This document shows positions 1 to 5,565 of a stretch of 5,565 nt of DNA, piece after piece. A program made the translations under genes and the position numbers. The stretch spans positions 1 to 5,565 of the forward strand of contig QHXE01000530.1 of NCBI GenBank assembly GCA_003222835.1, in the 5' to 3' direction. Source of the stretch: Acidobacteriota bacterium (GTDB lineage: Bacteria; Acidobacteriota; Blastocatellia; Pyrinomonadales; Pyrinomonadaceae). Position 1 is the stretch's first letter, and the number at the start of each line of letters is the position of its first letter. Under the pieces are notes generated by a model that saw nothing but the letters and a program-made list of their open reading frames with translations, was not told the DNA's origin and did not search any database.

Positions 1-822
1 ACCTTAGCCCTATGACCGGGTCGACGCGCGTCGCGCGACGTGCGGGAACGACGCACGCAACTGCTGCTATCACGAGCAGGATCGCCGTGGCGAGGGAGAA
101 GGTCACTGGGTCTAGCGCCTTGACACCATAGAGAAACTGTTGCACCAGGCGCGTGAGAGCCCACGAAGCCAGCAGCCCTACAACAGCACCCAGAAAAGCC
201 AGCGTCAGGCCTTCTTTCAGAATTAGTCTCAGAATATTGTCCGGCATAGCTCCCAAAGACATGCGGATGGCGATTTCGCTTGTGCGGCGAGTCACGGAGT
301 ACGCGAGCACTCCGTAAATACCAATCGCCGCGAGAAGCAACGCCAGAAATCCCAAGCCGGCGGAAAGGCGCGCCATGGCGTTTTCCGTGGACAAGGTGGA
401 GTCAATTCCTTCTTGCAAGGTGCCAACGTCCTGAATTGCAATCGTCGACGCAATTTCGGCGACGGCGCTTCGCACGCGGTTTTCCATGGCCTGCGGGTTG
501 ACCGCGGTCCTTACCTGGAAGGAAAAATCGCCGCTCGGCATCGGTATATAGACCGTCGGGCGGAAGTCGGCTTTCACGCTTTGGTACTTCACGTCGCCCA
601 CAATGCCCATAACTTCGAATGTTTTTTCCTCGTACTTGACATGAGCGCCCATCGCCGGCGCACCTTTCAGGTACTTGTTAGCGAAAGCGCGATTGATCCA
701 AATTCCCAAGGAGTCTTTACGGCAGTCCTGAAGCGTAATGCTCCTGCCGCTTAGTACCGGGATCTTCATGGTTTCAAAATAGCCCGGACCGATTTCCAAA
801 ATCTGGGTTTCGAGTTCATTGC
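1..822 (-). pseudogene. C-terminal part of the same ADOP permease, out of frame and cut by window edge
   Basis: Reading the minus strand from 820 (codon starts 820, 817, 814...) gives about 273 uninterrupted codons that complete the permease. The segment begins with the end of the second periplasmic domain (ILEIGPGYFETMKIPVLSGR, near 802-743). It then shows the second FtsX block: a TM with GFLALLLAAIGIYGVLAYSV, the cytoplasmic TRRTSEIAIRMSLGA motif, a TM with LAFLGAVVGLLASWALTRLV, a last TM, and the family ending PARRATRVDP followed by VIGLR at the edge. ADOP proteins usually stop within a few residues of this point. The frame differs from the upstream part, which ends at TAG 823-825. The first in-frame ATG (769-767) is inside the conserved domain, so this is not an independent gene. 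Either the locus is a pseudogene or there is a sequencing or assembly error. Homology is firm; pseudogene status is inferred. Confidence 0.8.
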
Positions 823-2544
823 CTAGGTCAGGGTGCTCGACAAGTAACCTGACCAAGTGACGCTTTCGATTCCAGGCAACGCCGCGAGGCGGCTTCGGAT
901 TTCTTGGCCGAGGGCAGGAATTCTTTCCTCCGGAACCTTCGCCGCCGTGGGTGAGATGGAGAAAAGAAGAAGATGGTCGGTGCGAAAACCCGGGTCGAGC
1001 GTTTCGAGCGTAATCAGTGTGCGGACAAAGAGGCCGGCGCCTATGACCAAGACGAGAGCCACGGCCATCTCGAGAGTGACGAGTGTACGGCCTAATCGGC
1101 TGCGCCCTTCACACGGTGATGCGTTGGTGCCCGCGATTTTGAGCGTCGAACCCAGCGTAACGCGCGTGCTCGTCAGCGCCGGAACGAGTCCAAACAGAAT
1201 AGCCGCTACGACAGCGACGGCCGCCGAGAAGCCGAGTACAACATAGTTCGGCCGAATAGTGGCAAGAAACGCGGCCGGAGCCTTCGAAGAAAAAAGGACG
1301 TAAACAAGGCCGCGCGTAGCCCAATAGGAGACGAGAACTCCGGCCGCGCAGCCGAGAAACGCAAGCAGCATGCTCTCCGTAAGCAATTGAGAGAGCAAAC
1401 GTGGCCGGCTGGCCCCAAGCGCCAGGCGAACGGCGATTTCCTTGCGACGGGCCTCGGCTCGCGCGAGCAGCAGGTTCGCAATGTTGGCGCAGGCGATGAG
1501 CAGAACCAGACCTGCAGCCGCCATCAAGACGAAGAGCTGCGTCGAGTATTGCAGACGAAGTGATGCCAAGCCACGTTCCGCGCTGGTAAATGTAATCCCG
1601 AGATCAGTATCGATAGCCTGGTTCGGATGGTCTGGATTGGGTTTCGTGGAAGCGGCCACAGCGCTGGCCTCACTCGTCAATGAGGCGCGGAACATCACTT
1701 CCGCTTCGACTCGCGCGCGTTCGGCGGGAACGCCCGGCTTCAGCCTGCCAACGAGATAGAGCCAGATGGATCTGGCCTCGAACTTGTCAAACCTGTCTTT
1801 GACCAACGAATCCCGCGCGTGAAGAGGTATCCAAAAATTCGCGCGACTGCCGGGTGCGAGTCCGTAAAACTCCGGTGGAGCAATTCCAGCGATCGTAAAG
1901 GGAACCCCGTTAAGGAGCACCGAGCGACCCACTACATTTGGGTCGCTGTTAAACTGCATCTGCCAGTAATGAAAATCCAGAACAATGGCAGCGGTCGCTG
2001 CCGCAGAGTCGTCAGCAGAGGTGAGCATGCGGCCACAGGCAGGTCGCACCTGCAAGACGGAGAAAAAGTCGCCGTTCACGTACTGGCCGTTTGCGCGCGT
2101 CGCTTGGCCATTCCAATCCACCTGCACGCCGACCCCACCCCCGTAAGCGGCGATTCCTTGGAGGGACTGCGAGTGCGTGCGGAAGTTGTCGTAATCAGGG
2201 AACGAAAAAGAGCAGTTTGAGCTGTGGGAAGCGGGGTTCACCATGTCGCAGCCGCCGTAGGAATGGGAGCTGCTCCAGACATATGGTCCTTGGGTATGAG
2301 CGACCCAATGAAACAGTACGAGCTCTTGCGGATGGCTAACAGGAAGGCGCGTCAGCATAACCGTGTTGAGGATCGTGAAAATGGAGGTGTTGGCGCCGAT
2401 CGCGAGCGCGAGAGTGAGGATCGCGACGGCGGTGAAACCTGGGGACTTCCGCAGTATTCGGAGCGCGAAACGCAAATCTTGCGATAGTGCTTCAAGCAAC
2501 CCTGAGGCACGCATGTAACTCATCCTGCCATCAAATCCGTGCAT
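823..2544 (-). CDS. ADOP-type MacB/FtsX orphan permease, N-terminal part (573 aa, ends at frame break)
   Basis: Membrane permease of the MacB/FtsX superfamily lacking an ATPase domain; family members sit in the inner membrane and work with a separately encoded ATPase, substrate unknown. The N-terminus (LRFALRILRKSPGF, about 25-37) is the signature of acidobacterial duplicated orphan permeases. TM1 lies at about 38-64. A large periplasmic MacB-type domain covers 65-330 and carries two close cysteines (C99, C111). An FtsX block follows with TM segments near 335-360, 385-415 and 433-455, including the cytoplasmic LLLARAEARRKEIAVRLALG motif between the first two. The second repeat opens with a TM at about 488-510. 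Full ADOP proteins run roughly 800-900 residues, so 573 is short; the rest lies downstream in another frame. Start is uncertain: Met1 has only a weak AAGAG too close to it, while Met11 (2514) has AGGA eight bases upstream. No PadR-type regulator gene is adjacent. Family call is firm; function is inferred. Confidence 0.9.
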   Translation of the reverse strand: MHGFDGRMSYMRASGLLEALSQDLRFALRILRKSPGFTAVAILTLALAIGANTSIFTILNTVMLTRLPVSHPQELVLFHWVAHTQGPYVWSSSHSYGGCDMVNPASHSSNCSFSFPDYDNFRTHSQSLQGIAAYGGGVGVQVDWNGQATRANGQYVNGDFFSVLQVRPACGRMLTSADDSAAATAAIVLDFHYWQMQFNSDPNVVGRSVLLNGVPFTIAGIAPPEFYGLAPGSRANFWIPLHARDSLVKDRFDKFEARSIWLYLVGRLKPGVPAERARVEAEVMFRASLTSEASAVAASTKPNPDHPNQAIDTDLGITFTSAERGLASLRLQYSTQLFVLMAAAGLVLLIACANIANLLLARAEARRKEIAVRLALGASRPRLLSQLLTESMLLAFLGCAAGVLVSYWATRGLVYVLFSSKAPAAFLATIRPNYVVLGFSAAVAVVAAILFGLVPALTSTRVTLGSTLKIAGTNASPCEGRSRLGRTLVTLEMAVALVLVIGAGLFVRTLITLETLDPGFRTDHLLLFSISPTAAKVPEERIPALGQEIRSRLAALPGIESVTWSGYLSSTLT

Positions 2545-2820
2545 TTGCTCTTAGAGACTACTACATTTCTGCAGCGAACGACCTGGCTGAACTGGCTCCA
2601 TGGTTGCCTATTTGCCTGAATTAGCGGGCAACACGGAAGCCACGAAAGTGTCGAGCAGATCTGACACGTTTGAGCTAATCCCACGATGAGGTGGGAAGGT
2701 CAAGTCAGACCATTATCGCTAAGAGGCTGATACGTCCCCATGTTCTAATTAACGCGGTAAGTGGTACAGTAGGTAATAGATGGATCGACCGAACTCCATG
2801 ATAAAGTTCCCTCAACAATT
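2545..2820. other. Spacer between divergent reading frames
   Basis: This stretch separates the minus-strand permease from the plus-strand ORF at 2821, so it should hold the permease promoter. I see no convincing -35/-10 pair on either strand. A 6-bp inverted repeat (GTTGCC 2603-2608 / GGCAAC 2627-2632) is present but too short to interpret. No RNA gene or open frame with a start is evident. Confidence 0.5.
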
Positions 2821-3234
2821 ATGCGCGGCGTTCTTTTACTCGCTGTACTCAGCATAAAGAGCAGCTACTCTCGGGAAGAAGAAACCCCCTTGGAAAGTGC
2901 GAACGATATTCCCGATACTCTTCAATGGTGGTTTGGAGAAAGCGGGTGCTGGCGAATACGCACTTATGCCTTAGACCATGACGTCCATGCATTTCAGATA
3001 GGAAATTCTCCGCAGACAACGGTGGAACTTGCCAAGAAAAACAATCAGGACAATTACGGAGACGTAATCGCAACGCAGCATCTCATCCATTTTGTGGATT
3101 GTTCCAAACGGTGGGAGTTGGAAGCTGAATTTGGGCGTATTGGTTTGGTGCCCCGACTCCAATTTGACCTCAGCCGGTTCGCATTCTGGAAGCCAGATGA
3201 CGCGGTGTATCTGACCAAGTCCTCACCGAAGTAG
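2821..3234 (+). CDS. Possible hypothetical protein, 137 aa, unknown function
   Basis: I do not recognise this protein. The frame is open for 137 codons from ATG 2821 to TAG. Composition is protein-like: five tryptophans (W36, W37, W44, W98, W123), two cysteines (C43, C94), and mixed acidic and aromatic residues without the Arg/Ser/Pro excess typical of shadow frames. The N-terminus has a short hydrophobic run (GVLLLAVLSI, 4-12) that could be a weak signal peptide or anchor, but it is at the lower limit of length. Against it: no Shine-Dalgarno precedes the ATG, the frame is closed by TAG at 2770-2772 with no other start between, and codon usage is not strongly biased. It is divergent from the permease and stands alone. 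It could be a lineage-specific gene, a gene fragment, or chance. Confidence 0.38.
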   Translation: MRGVLLLAVLSIKSSYSREEETPLESANDIPDTLQWWFGESGCWRIRTYALDHDVHAFQIGNSPQTTVELAKKNNQDNYGDVIATQHLIHFVDCSKRWELEAEFGRIGLVPRLQFDLSRFAFWKPDDAVYLTKSSPK

Positions 3235-3288
3235 CAGTGCCCGTCACCCTCCCATAAAAGAACGGAGAAGTGCCTGATTAACGCTAGT

Positions 3289-3359
3289 GCTCTATCGGAG
3301 GCGCGTTTTCACAAAAGCGTGAAGTCCGGGCGAGGTGCTCCGCGCGCGTTCGATAGAGC
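3289..3359. repeat. Long imperfect inverted repeat (17-bp arms, 37-nt loop)
   Basis: The left arm 3289-3305 (GCTCTATCGGAGGCGCG) pairs with the right arm 3343-3359 (CGCGCGTTCGATAGAGC), with one G-G mismatch and one G-T wobble. Inside the loop, TTTCAC (3307-3312) can pair with GTGAAG (3319-3324) as an inner hairpin. No T-tract follows, so it is not a standard terminator. It could be a structured RNA, a palindromic repeat element, or a protein-binding dyad. Confidence 0.65.
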
Positions 3360-3600
3360 CGTTTGAAGGTGGGCGCTGGCGGTTGCGGCGGATGCGGGCT
3401 AGTGGTTGCACCGATCTAACGGCTATGGGAATTGAATCTTTTTTCGTTTGCAACCTATTGATTTTGCTTGGCTTAGGAAAATCAGAGGAAACCGAAAATC
3501 GCAGTTAAAAGCTCTACCTTGCAGCATGACGTAAGGAGCATAGCACGCGAAGCGTCCGTCGCGCCAGCGACTACGTTCAAACGCGGAAATCGTCCACTTG

Positions 3601-3614
3601 AAGTTCTAGAACTT
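3601..3614. repeat. Perfect 14-bp palindrome
   Basis: AAGTTCTAGAACTT reads the same on both strands. It is flanked by CACTTG on the left and GACTTG on the right. A dyad of this size is the form a dimeric regulator operator takes, but no gene starts nearby, so an operator role is only a possibility. Confidence 0.6.
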
Positions 3615-3706
3615 GACTTGTCCGGTTTGGCGTGCCGGCTCAGACGGTCGATGCGACACCATCCAATGCGTTGATTCGACAATGCTTCCCCGGGAGAAGT
3701 AATCTG

Positions 3707-3726
3707 TTTGACCGTCCTCGGTCAAA
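3707..3726. repeat. Perfect 8-bp hairpin with 4-nt loop
   Basis: TTTGACCG (3707-3714) and CGGTCAAA (3719-3726) are exact reverse complements around TCCT. The sequence after it (acctagccagg) has no T-tract, and on the minus strand no run of T follows either, so this is not a standard terminator. Confidence 0.6.
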
Positions 3727-3783
3727 ACCTAGCCAGGGTAGTGTTCCGGCTGATCTAACCCTAGCGAGCGATTTAGCCTTTGT

Positions 3784-3832
3784 TTTCAATGCAAGTCGGG
3801 TTCGACTTGAGTGTTGCGTCGACCCATTGAAA
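3784..3832. repeat. Two stacked perfect stems (8 bp outer, 7 bp inner)
   Basis: The outer stem pairs TTTCAATG (3784-3791) with CATTGAAA (3825-3832). The inner stem starts at the very next base: CAAGTCG (3792-3798), loop GGTT, CGACTTG (3803-3809). A 15-nt one-sided bulge (3810-3824) separates the right halves. Contiguous stems on the left side are consistent with coaxial stacking in a folded RNA or single-stranded DNA. Confidence 0.55.
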
Positions 3833-3891
3833 CTTACCAATCAAGTGGAATTACTTCCGAGTTGCCCGTGATTCGCGAACAATCGCCCAGA

Positions 3892-3915
3892 AGACGCGGA
3901 ACGTACCCCGCGTCT
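3892..3915. repeat. Perfect 8-bp GC-rich hairpin
   Basis: AGACGCGG (3892-3899) and CCGCGTCT (3908-3915) are exact reverse complements around the 8-nt loop AACGTACC. No T-tract follows on either strand, so a simple intrinsic terminator is unlikely. Confidence 0.55.
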
Positions 3916-4225
3916 CGCCGACTTCTTGTTCCCAACCAATCTTGACAGTTGGCCGTTACCCGCAAGTTACAGATAAGAAGGGCATTTATCGGCCTCCAGC
4001 CCAGCCGGAAAAGCCCTAGGAGCTACATTCTCGTCGGACGAATTTCCGAGAGGCAGGTCAAAGCCCCTGCTCCAGAACTGGTCTTCAGCACAGTAGAATC
4101 TCCACTCGCCAGGTGACTACGATTCCTTTACCAAGCCCACCGGGGTCCTCGCTTTTCACCGCTCCCCAAATCGCGAATTGCGGCCGCAACAAGCTGTACT
4201 GGATATCAGAAGACATGGAGGAAAA

Positions 4226-4309
4226 ATGAAGAAACACTGGCTTGAGACAAGACTCGGCCCCGGCAAAGATTTACCTGGAGAACGTTCGAGATTCCTCGCG
4301 CCACGATAA
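4226..4309 (+). CDS. Possible 27-aa leader or small ORF with strong RBS
   Basis: A very short frame encodes MKKHWLETRLGPGKDLPGER followed by seven more residues and ends at TAA 4307-4309. It is preceded by GGAGGAAAA directly before the ATG, which is close to an ideal Shine-Dalgarno and spacing. The product is basic, with no membrane segment and no motif I recognise. It sits 40 bases upstream of the 60-codon frame at 4350, which also has a strong ribosome binding site, so the two could be translated from one transcript, with this as a leader peptide. The length is too short to exclude chance. No clear promoter was found upstream, although a 12-bp palindrome lies at 4178-4189. Confidence 0.28.
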   Translation: MKKHWLETRLGPGKDLPGERSRFLAPR

Positions 4310-4349
4310 AAGCGCTGTCCGTAGAAGTGGCGGCACTCGGGAGGAGACC

Positions 4350-4532
4350 ATGAAATCGGGCTATCTTGAACAGCTAAAATCTGATATCGCAGCACGTTTC
4401 GAAATGGATCTTCGCAAACCAAGGGCTAAAGCAGTGAAGCCAACCATGGAAGAGGACACGGCGTTGGAACAGCAGAAACAGGATCATTTCGCTAGGCTCC
4501 TGATGGCGGAGGCAGTACGTCAGCTTAAGTAG
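4350..4532 (+). CDS. Small hypothetical protein, 60 aa
   Basis: I do not recognise the family. The start is the ATG at 4350, chosen because GGGAGGAG (4339-4346) lies three bases upstream; the frame is open further upstream but only to a TTG without a ribosome binding site. The protein is highly charged and probably helical: an N-terminal helix (about 3-22, with YLEQLKSDIAARFEMDL), a short basic linker with proline (24-32, KPRAKAVKP), and a C-terminal amphipathic helix (about 34-60) with acidic then glutamine-rich then LLMAEAVRQLK sequence. No signal peptide, membrane segment or cysteine is present. The two-helix form would suit a small regulator, antitoxin or adaptor, but nothing in the sequence decides this. 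It follows a 27-codon frame by 40 bases, and a short PIN- or receiver-like sequence lies just downstream. Confidence 0.45.
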   Translation: MKSGYLEQLKSDIAARFEMDLRKPRAKAVKPTMEEDTALEQQKQDHFARLLMAEAVRQLK

Positions 4533-4666
4533 GTTCCAAGAACGGTGCTCCTTGTCGATGCTAACATCATGCGTCGACCGGATAGCCGAGAGCGACTGCA
4601 CTAAGTCCTTTTAGGGCCTTCGGCCCGCGAAACCTTATGAAAGTCGTGTCTGTAACCGCTTTGTTT

Positions 4667-4849
4667 TCAGCACGGGGACCTCTCTTTTCGACTCTGGCGA
4701 AACTCAGATGCGCGAGATTCCCAAGCGGCTTTACGGCCGCGCATTGAAGGCGCAGCTCCTGTTTGGTCTTTTTTCGTCCCAGCTTCTTCGGCTGGACGCG
4801 CACTCTGTTGCCCATCAAGTCCGGTACTCTCGTGGCTCTCGATCTTCAC
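4667..4849 (-). CDS. Doubtful 60-aa small ORF with good RBS
   Basis: The frame begins at GTG 4849, four bases after AGGAG on the minus strand, and ends with TGA. It starts 22 bases after the stop of the possible remnant above, an operon-like spacing. The product is polar and probably disordered (MKIESHESTGLDGQQSARPA at the start, then lysine/arginine-rich to the end), with no domain I recognise. The N-terminus faintly resembles FlgM-type anti-sigma factors, but the FlgM C-terminal helices are not visible, so I do not make that call. Another minus frame (ATG 4815) overlaps it and has better third-position GC, so at most one of the two is real. Confidence 0.17.
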   Translation of the reverse strand: MKIESHESTGLDGQQSARPAEEAGTKKDQTGAAPSMRGRKAAWESRASEFRQSRKERSPC

Positions 4850-4871
4850 TGTGCTCCTCTCTGGCAAATAC

Positions 4872-5056
4872 CTAAACTTTAGATTCGATCTCAACCCGTA
4901 CTCCACATTCCTCCAGCCGGTCCACCAGGTCGCGCACGCTCGTCGCCGGATTTCCATAGACGCTGCCTCCAATTGGAACTTGGCGGAAGCCGCAACGTCA
5001 TTATTCGCCGTGAGTTGGGTATCGAATGTTTGGCTTCGACTCCCACACGCTTCCTT
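4872..5056 (-). pseudogene. Possible gene remnant, C-terminal end, with one frameshift
   Basis: Two adjacent minus-strand segments read like real protein but lie in different frames. The first (from 5056) contains SQTFDTQLTANNDVAASAKF. The second continues with GSVYGNPATSVRDLVDRLEE and ends at TAG 4872-4874 after VRVEIESKV. Codons in the second part (GCG ACG AGC GTG CGC GAC CTG) show strong third-position GC as expected for a coding strand. The switch would lie near 4965-4980. The second frame is closed upstream by TGA at 4998-5000 and has no start codon, so it cannot be a gene by itself. I do not recognise the family. It may be a decayed gene end or a chance open stretch; confidence is low. 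Confidence 0.25.
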
Positions 5057-5218
5057 CTAACATTTCTAACAATTGGTTTGGAGGGCGGTCGGTAACGCCT
5101 TCCGCCAGCGAGACTTAGAAGTGAGGGATGCAATTTCGATCCCCACCGCCCCTACCAAATCCTCAATGTTTTGACGGGTTTCTTCTGCCTATGGCCAGCG
5201 TATCGTGTTCCGCGGACT

Positions 5219-5565
5219 TTACTGCACAACAAGAGCATTCTCAAGCGAATAGGTTTGACCATCCGGATTGGTCAAGCTGATTGCTGTGGCTCCCGCCACC
5301 AAGTTCGGCACCGTGCAGGACAACGTTTCACTATTGACAACGCTGCAAATGGCAGCCTTGCCCCCAATTGTTGCCGTTATGCCACCAACGAACCCACTGC
5401 CACGCAGTTGAATCATCCCTCCGACCGATGCGTTCGCCGGCGACACGGGCCCCACTGCGAGAGGTACTACACTCAGCTCGAAGTAACCAACCCCATTTTG
5501 CAGCGCGCCCAAAATCTTTGAACCCGATGGGTCGATGGCCAGCGGCTGCGGCCCACCGATAATCG
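5219..5565 (-). CDS. IPT/TIG-domain protein, C-terminal part (partial at window edge)
   Basis: The frame is open from the window edge to TAA 5219-5221, so only the last 114 residues are seen; the TTG near 5512 is internal, not a start. The visible part begins with GPQPLAIDPSGSKILGALQ, resembling a blade of a beta-propeller or repeat-type extracellular protein. An IPT/TIG immunoglobulin-like domain of about 80 residues follows: VGPVSPANASVGG opens the first strand, GSGF is the conserved turn, then ATIGG, a cysteine pair (ICSVVNSETLSC) that could form a disulfide, the VPNLVAGATAISLTNPDG strand-turn pattern, and YSLENALVV as the last strand. Such proteins are usually secreted or cell-surface, and the missing N-terminus should carry a signal peptide. 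The domain call is firm; ligand and role are unknown. No clear terminator follows the stop. Confidence 0.88.
   Translation of the reverse strand, partial: IIGGPQPLAIDPSGSKILGALQNGVGYFELSVVPLAVGPVSPANASVGGMIQLRGSGFVGGITATIGGKAAICSVVNSETLSCTVPNLVAGATAISLTNPDGQTYSLENALVVQ

Larger units (their letters stand above)
3235..4225. other. About 1 kb without a convincing gene, rich in dyads and hairpins
   Basis: The frames open here (for example 3632-3871 plus, 3640-3840 minus) use GTG or TTG starts without ribosome binding sites and have shadow-like composition. What stands out is secondary structure: a 17-bp imperfect stem at 3289-3359, a 14-bp perfect palindrome at 3601-3614, hairpins at 3707-3726, 3784-3832 and 3892-3915, and a 12-bp palindrome TTGCGGCCGCAA at 4178-4189. 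None is followed by a T-run that would make it an intrinsic terminator. No tRNA, rRNA or transposase is recognisable. Confidence 0.6.
4533..5218. other. Mostly non-coding stretch with degraded-looking minus-strand coding
   Basis: No intact gene is convincing here. Coding-like pieces occur on the minus strand in changing frames (see 4872-5056). A basic 81-residue minus frame (4567-4815, ATG start) has fairly high GC at third positions in its first half but no good ribosome binding site. Short hairpins are present: GGGCC/GGCCC around TTC near 4614-4626, GGAGGGCG/CGCCTTCC at 5080-5103, and GTGAGGGAT/ATCCCCAC (one bulged A) at 5121-5146. None has a terminal T-tract. Confidence 0.45.

Noticed and set aside
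413..1246. Plus-strand open frames opposite the permease (413-754, 857-1246)
   Set aside because: They lie antisense to the well-conserved permease coding sequence, have no ribosome binding sites, and show Arg/Ser/Pro-rich shadow composition.
1442..2487. Plus-strand open frames at 1442-1759, 1819-2220, 2091-2339 and 2224-2487
   Set aside because: All are antisense shadows of the N-terminal permease gene, which has clear family motifs on the other strand.
3425..3445. Run of six T at about 3439-3444 as an intrinsic terminator
   Set aside because: No stable GC-rich stem lies directly before the T-run on the plus strand.
3632..3871. 79-codon plus frame and overlapping minus frame 3640-3840
   Set aside because: GTG and TTG starts without Shine-Dalgarno sequences, no recognisable motif, and both overlap strong hairpins.
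3942..3977. TTGACA at 3942-3947 as a -35 box
   Set aside because: No acceptable -10 at 16-18 bases; the nearest candidates (AGTTAC, TTACAG) are poor or misplaced.
4156..4422. 88-codon minus frame and the minus frame 4374-4601
   Set aside because: They run opposite the small ORFs with strong ribosome binding sites and have no start signals or recognisable motifs of their own.
4612..4628. GGGCC-TTC-GGCCC hairpin as a terminator for the small ORF
   Set aside because: No T-tract follows on either strand, and it lies about 80 bases after the stop codon.
5121..5146. tRNA T-arm-like hairpin (GGGAT, loop with TTCG, ATCCC)
   Set aside because: No cloverleaf can be built around it: acceptor stem, anticodon arm and a TTCRA loop of seven are missing.

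Overview
The window most likely comes from an Acidobacteriota chromosome (soil Terriglobia/Solibacter/Koribacter type), though this rests on protein families rather than on any marker gene. The main evidence is a MacB/FtsX-type orphan permease with the N-terminal layout of the 'acidobacterial duplicated orphan permease' (ADOP) family, plus an extracellular IPT/TIG-domain protein of a kind common in these genomes. Coding density is low: only two loci are secure, one at each end, both on the minus strand and both cut by the window edge or by a frame break.

Layout. 1-2544 (minus): a single ADOP permease locus whose reading frame is broken near 820-845. The N-terminal 573 codons end at a TAG at 823-825. 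The C-terminal ~273 codons continue in another frame to the window edge, a few codons before the expected end. 2545-2820: spacer with no convincing site. 2821-3234 (plus): a possible orphan 137-residue protein of unknown function. 3235-4225: about 1 kb with no convincing gene but unusually rich in perfect dyads and hairpins. 4226-4532 (plus): two very short reading frames, each behind a strong Shine-Dalgarno sequence. 4533-5218: mostly non-coding, with what looks like degraded minus-strand coding sequence. 5219-5565 (minus): the C-terminal end of a secreted or surface protein finishing in an IPT/TIG domain.

The genes do not form a recognisable pathway or operon. The permease probably acted in the inner membrane in a MacB-like export or mechanotransmission role, with an ATPase encoded elsewhere. 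The middle of the window looks like a decay-prone intergenic or accessory stretch. I did not find a clear new system. The best leads are the dyad cluster at 3593-3915, the stem at 3289-3359, the small-ORF pair at 4226-4532 and the frame break in the permease.
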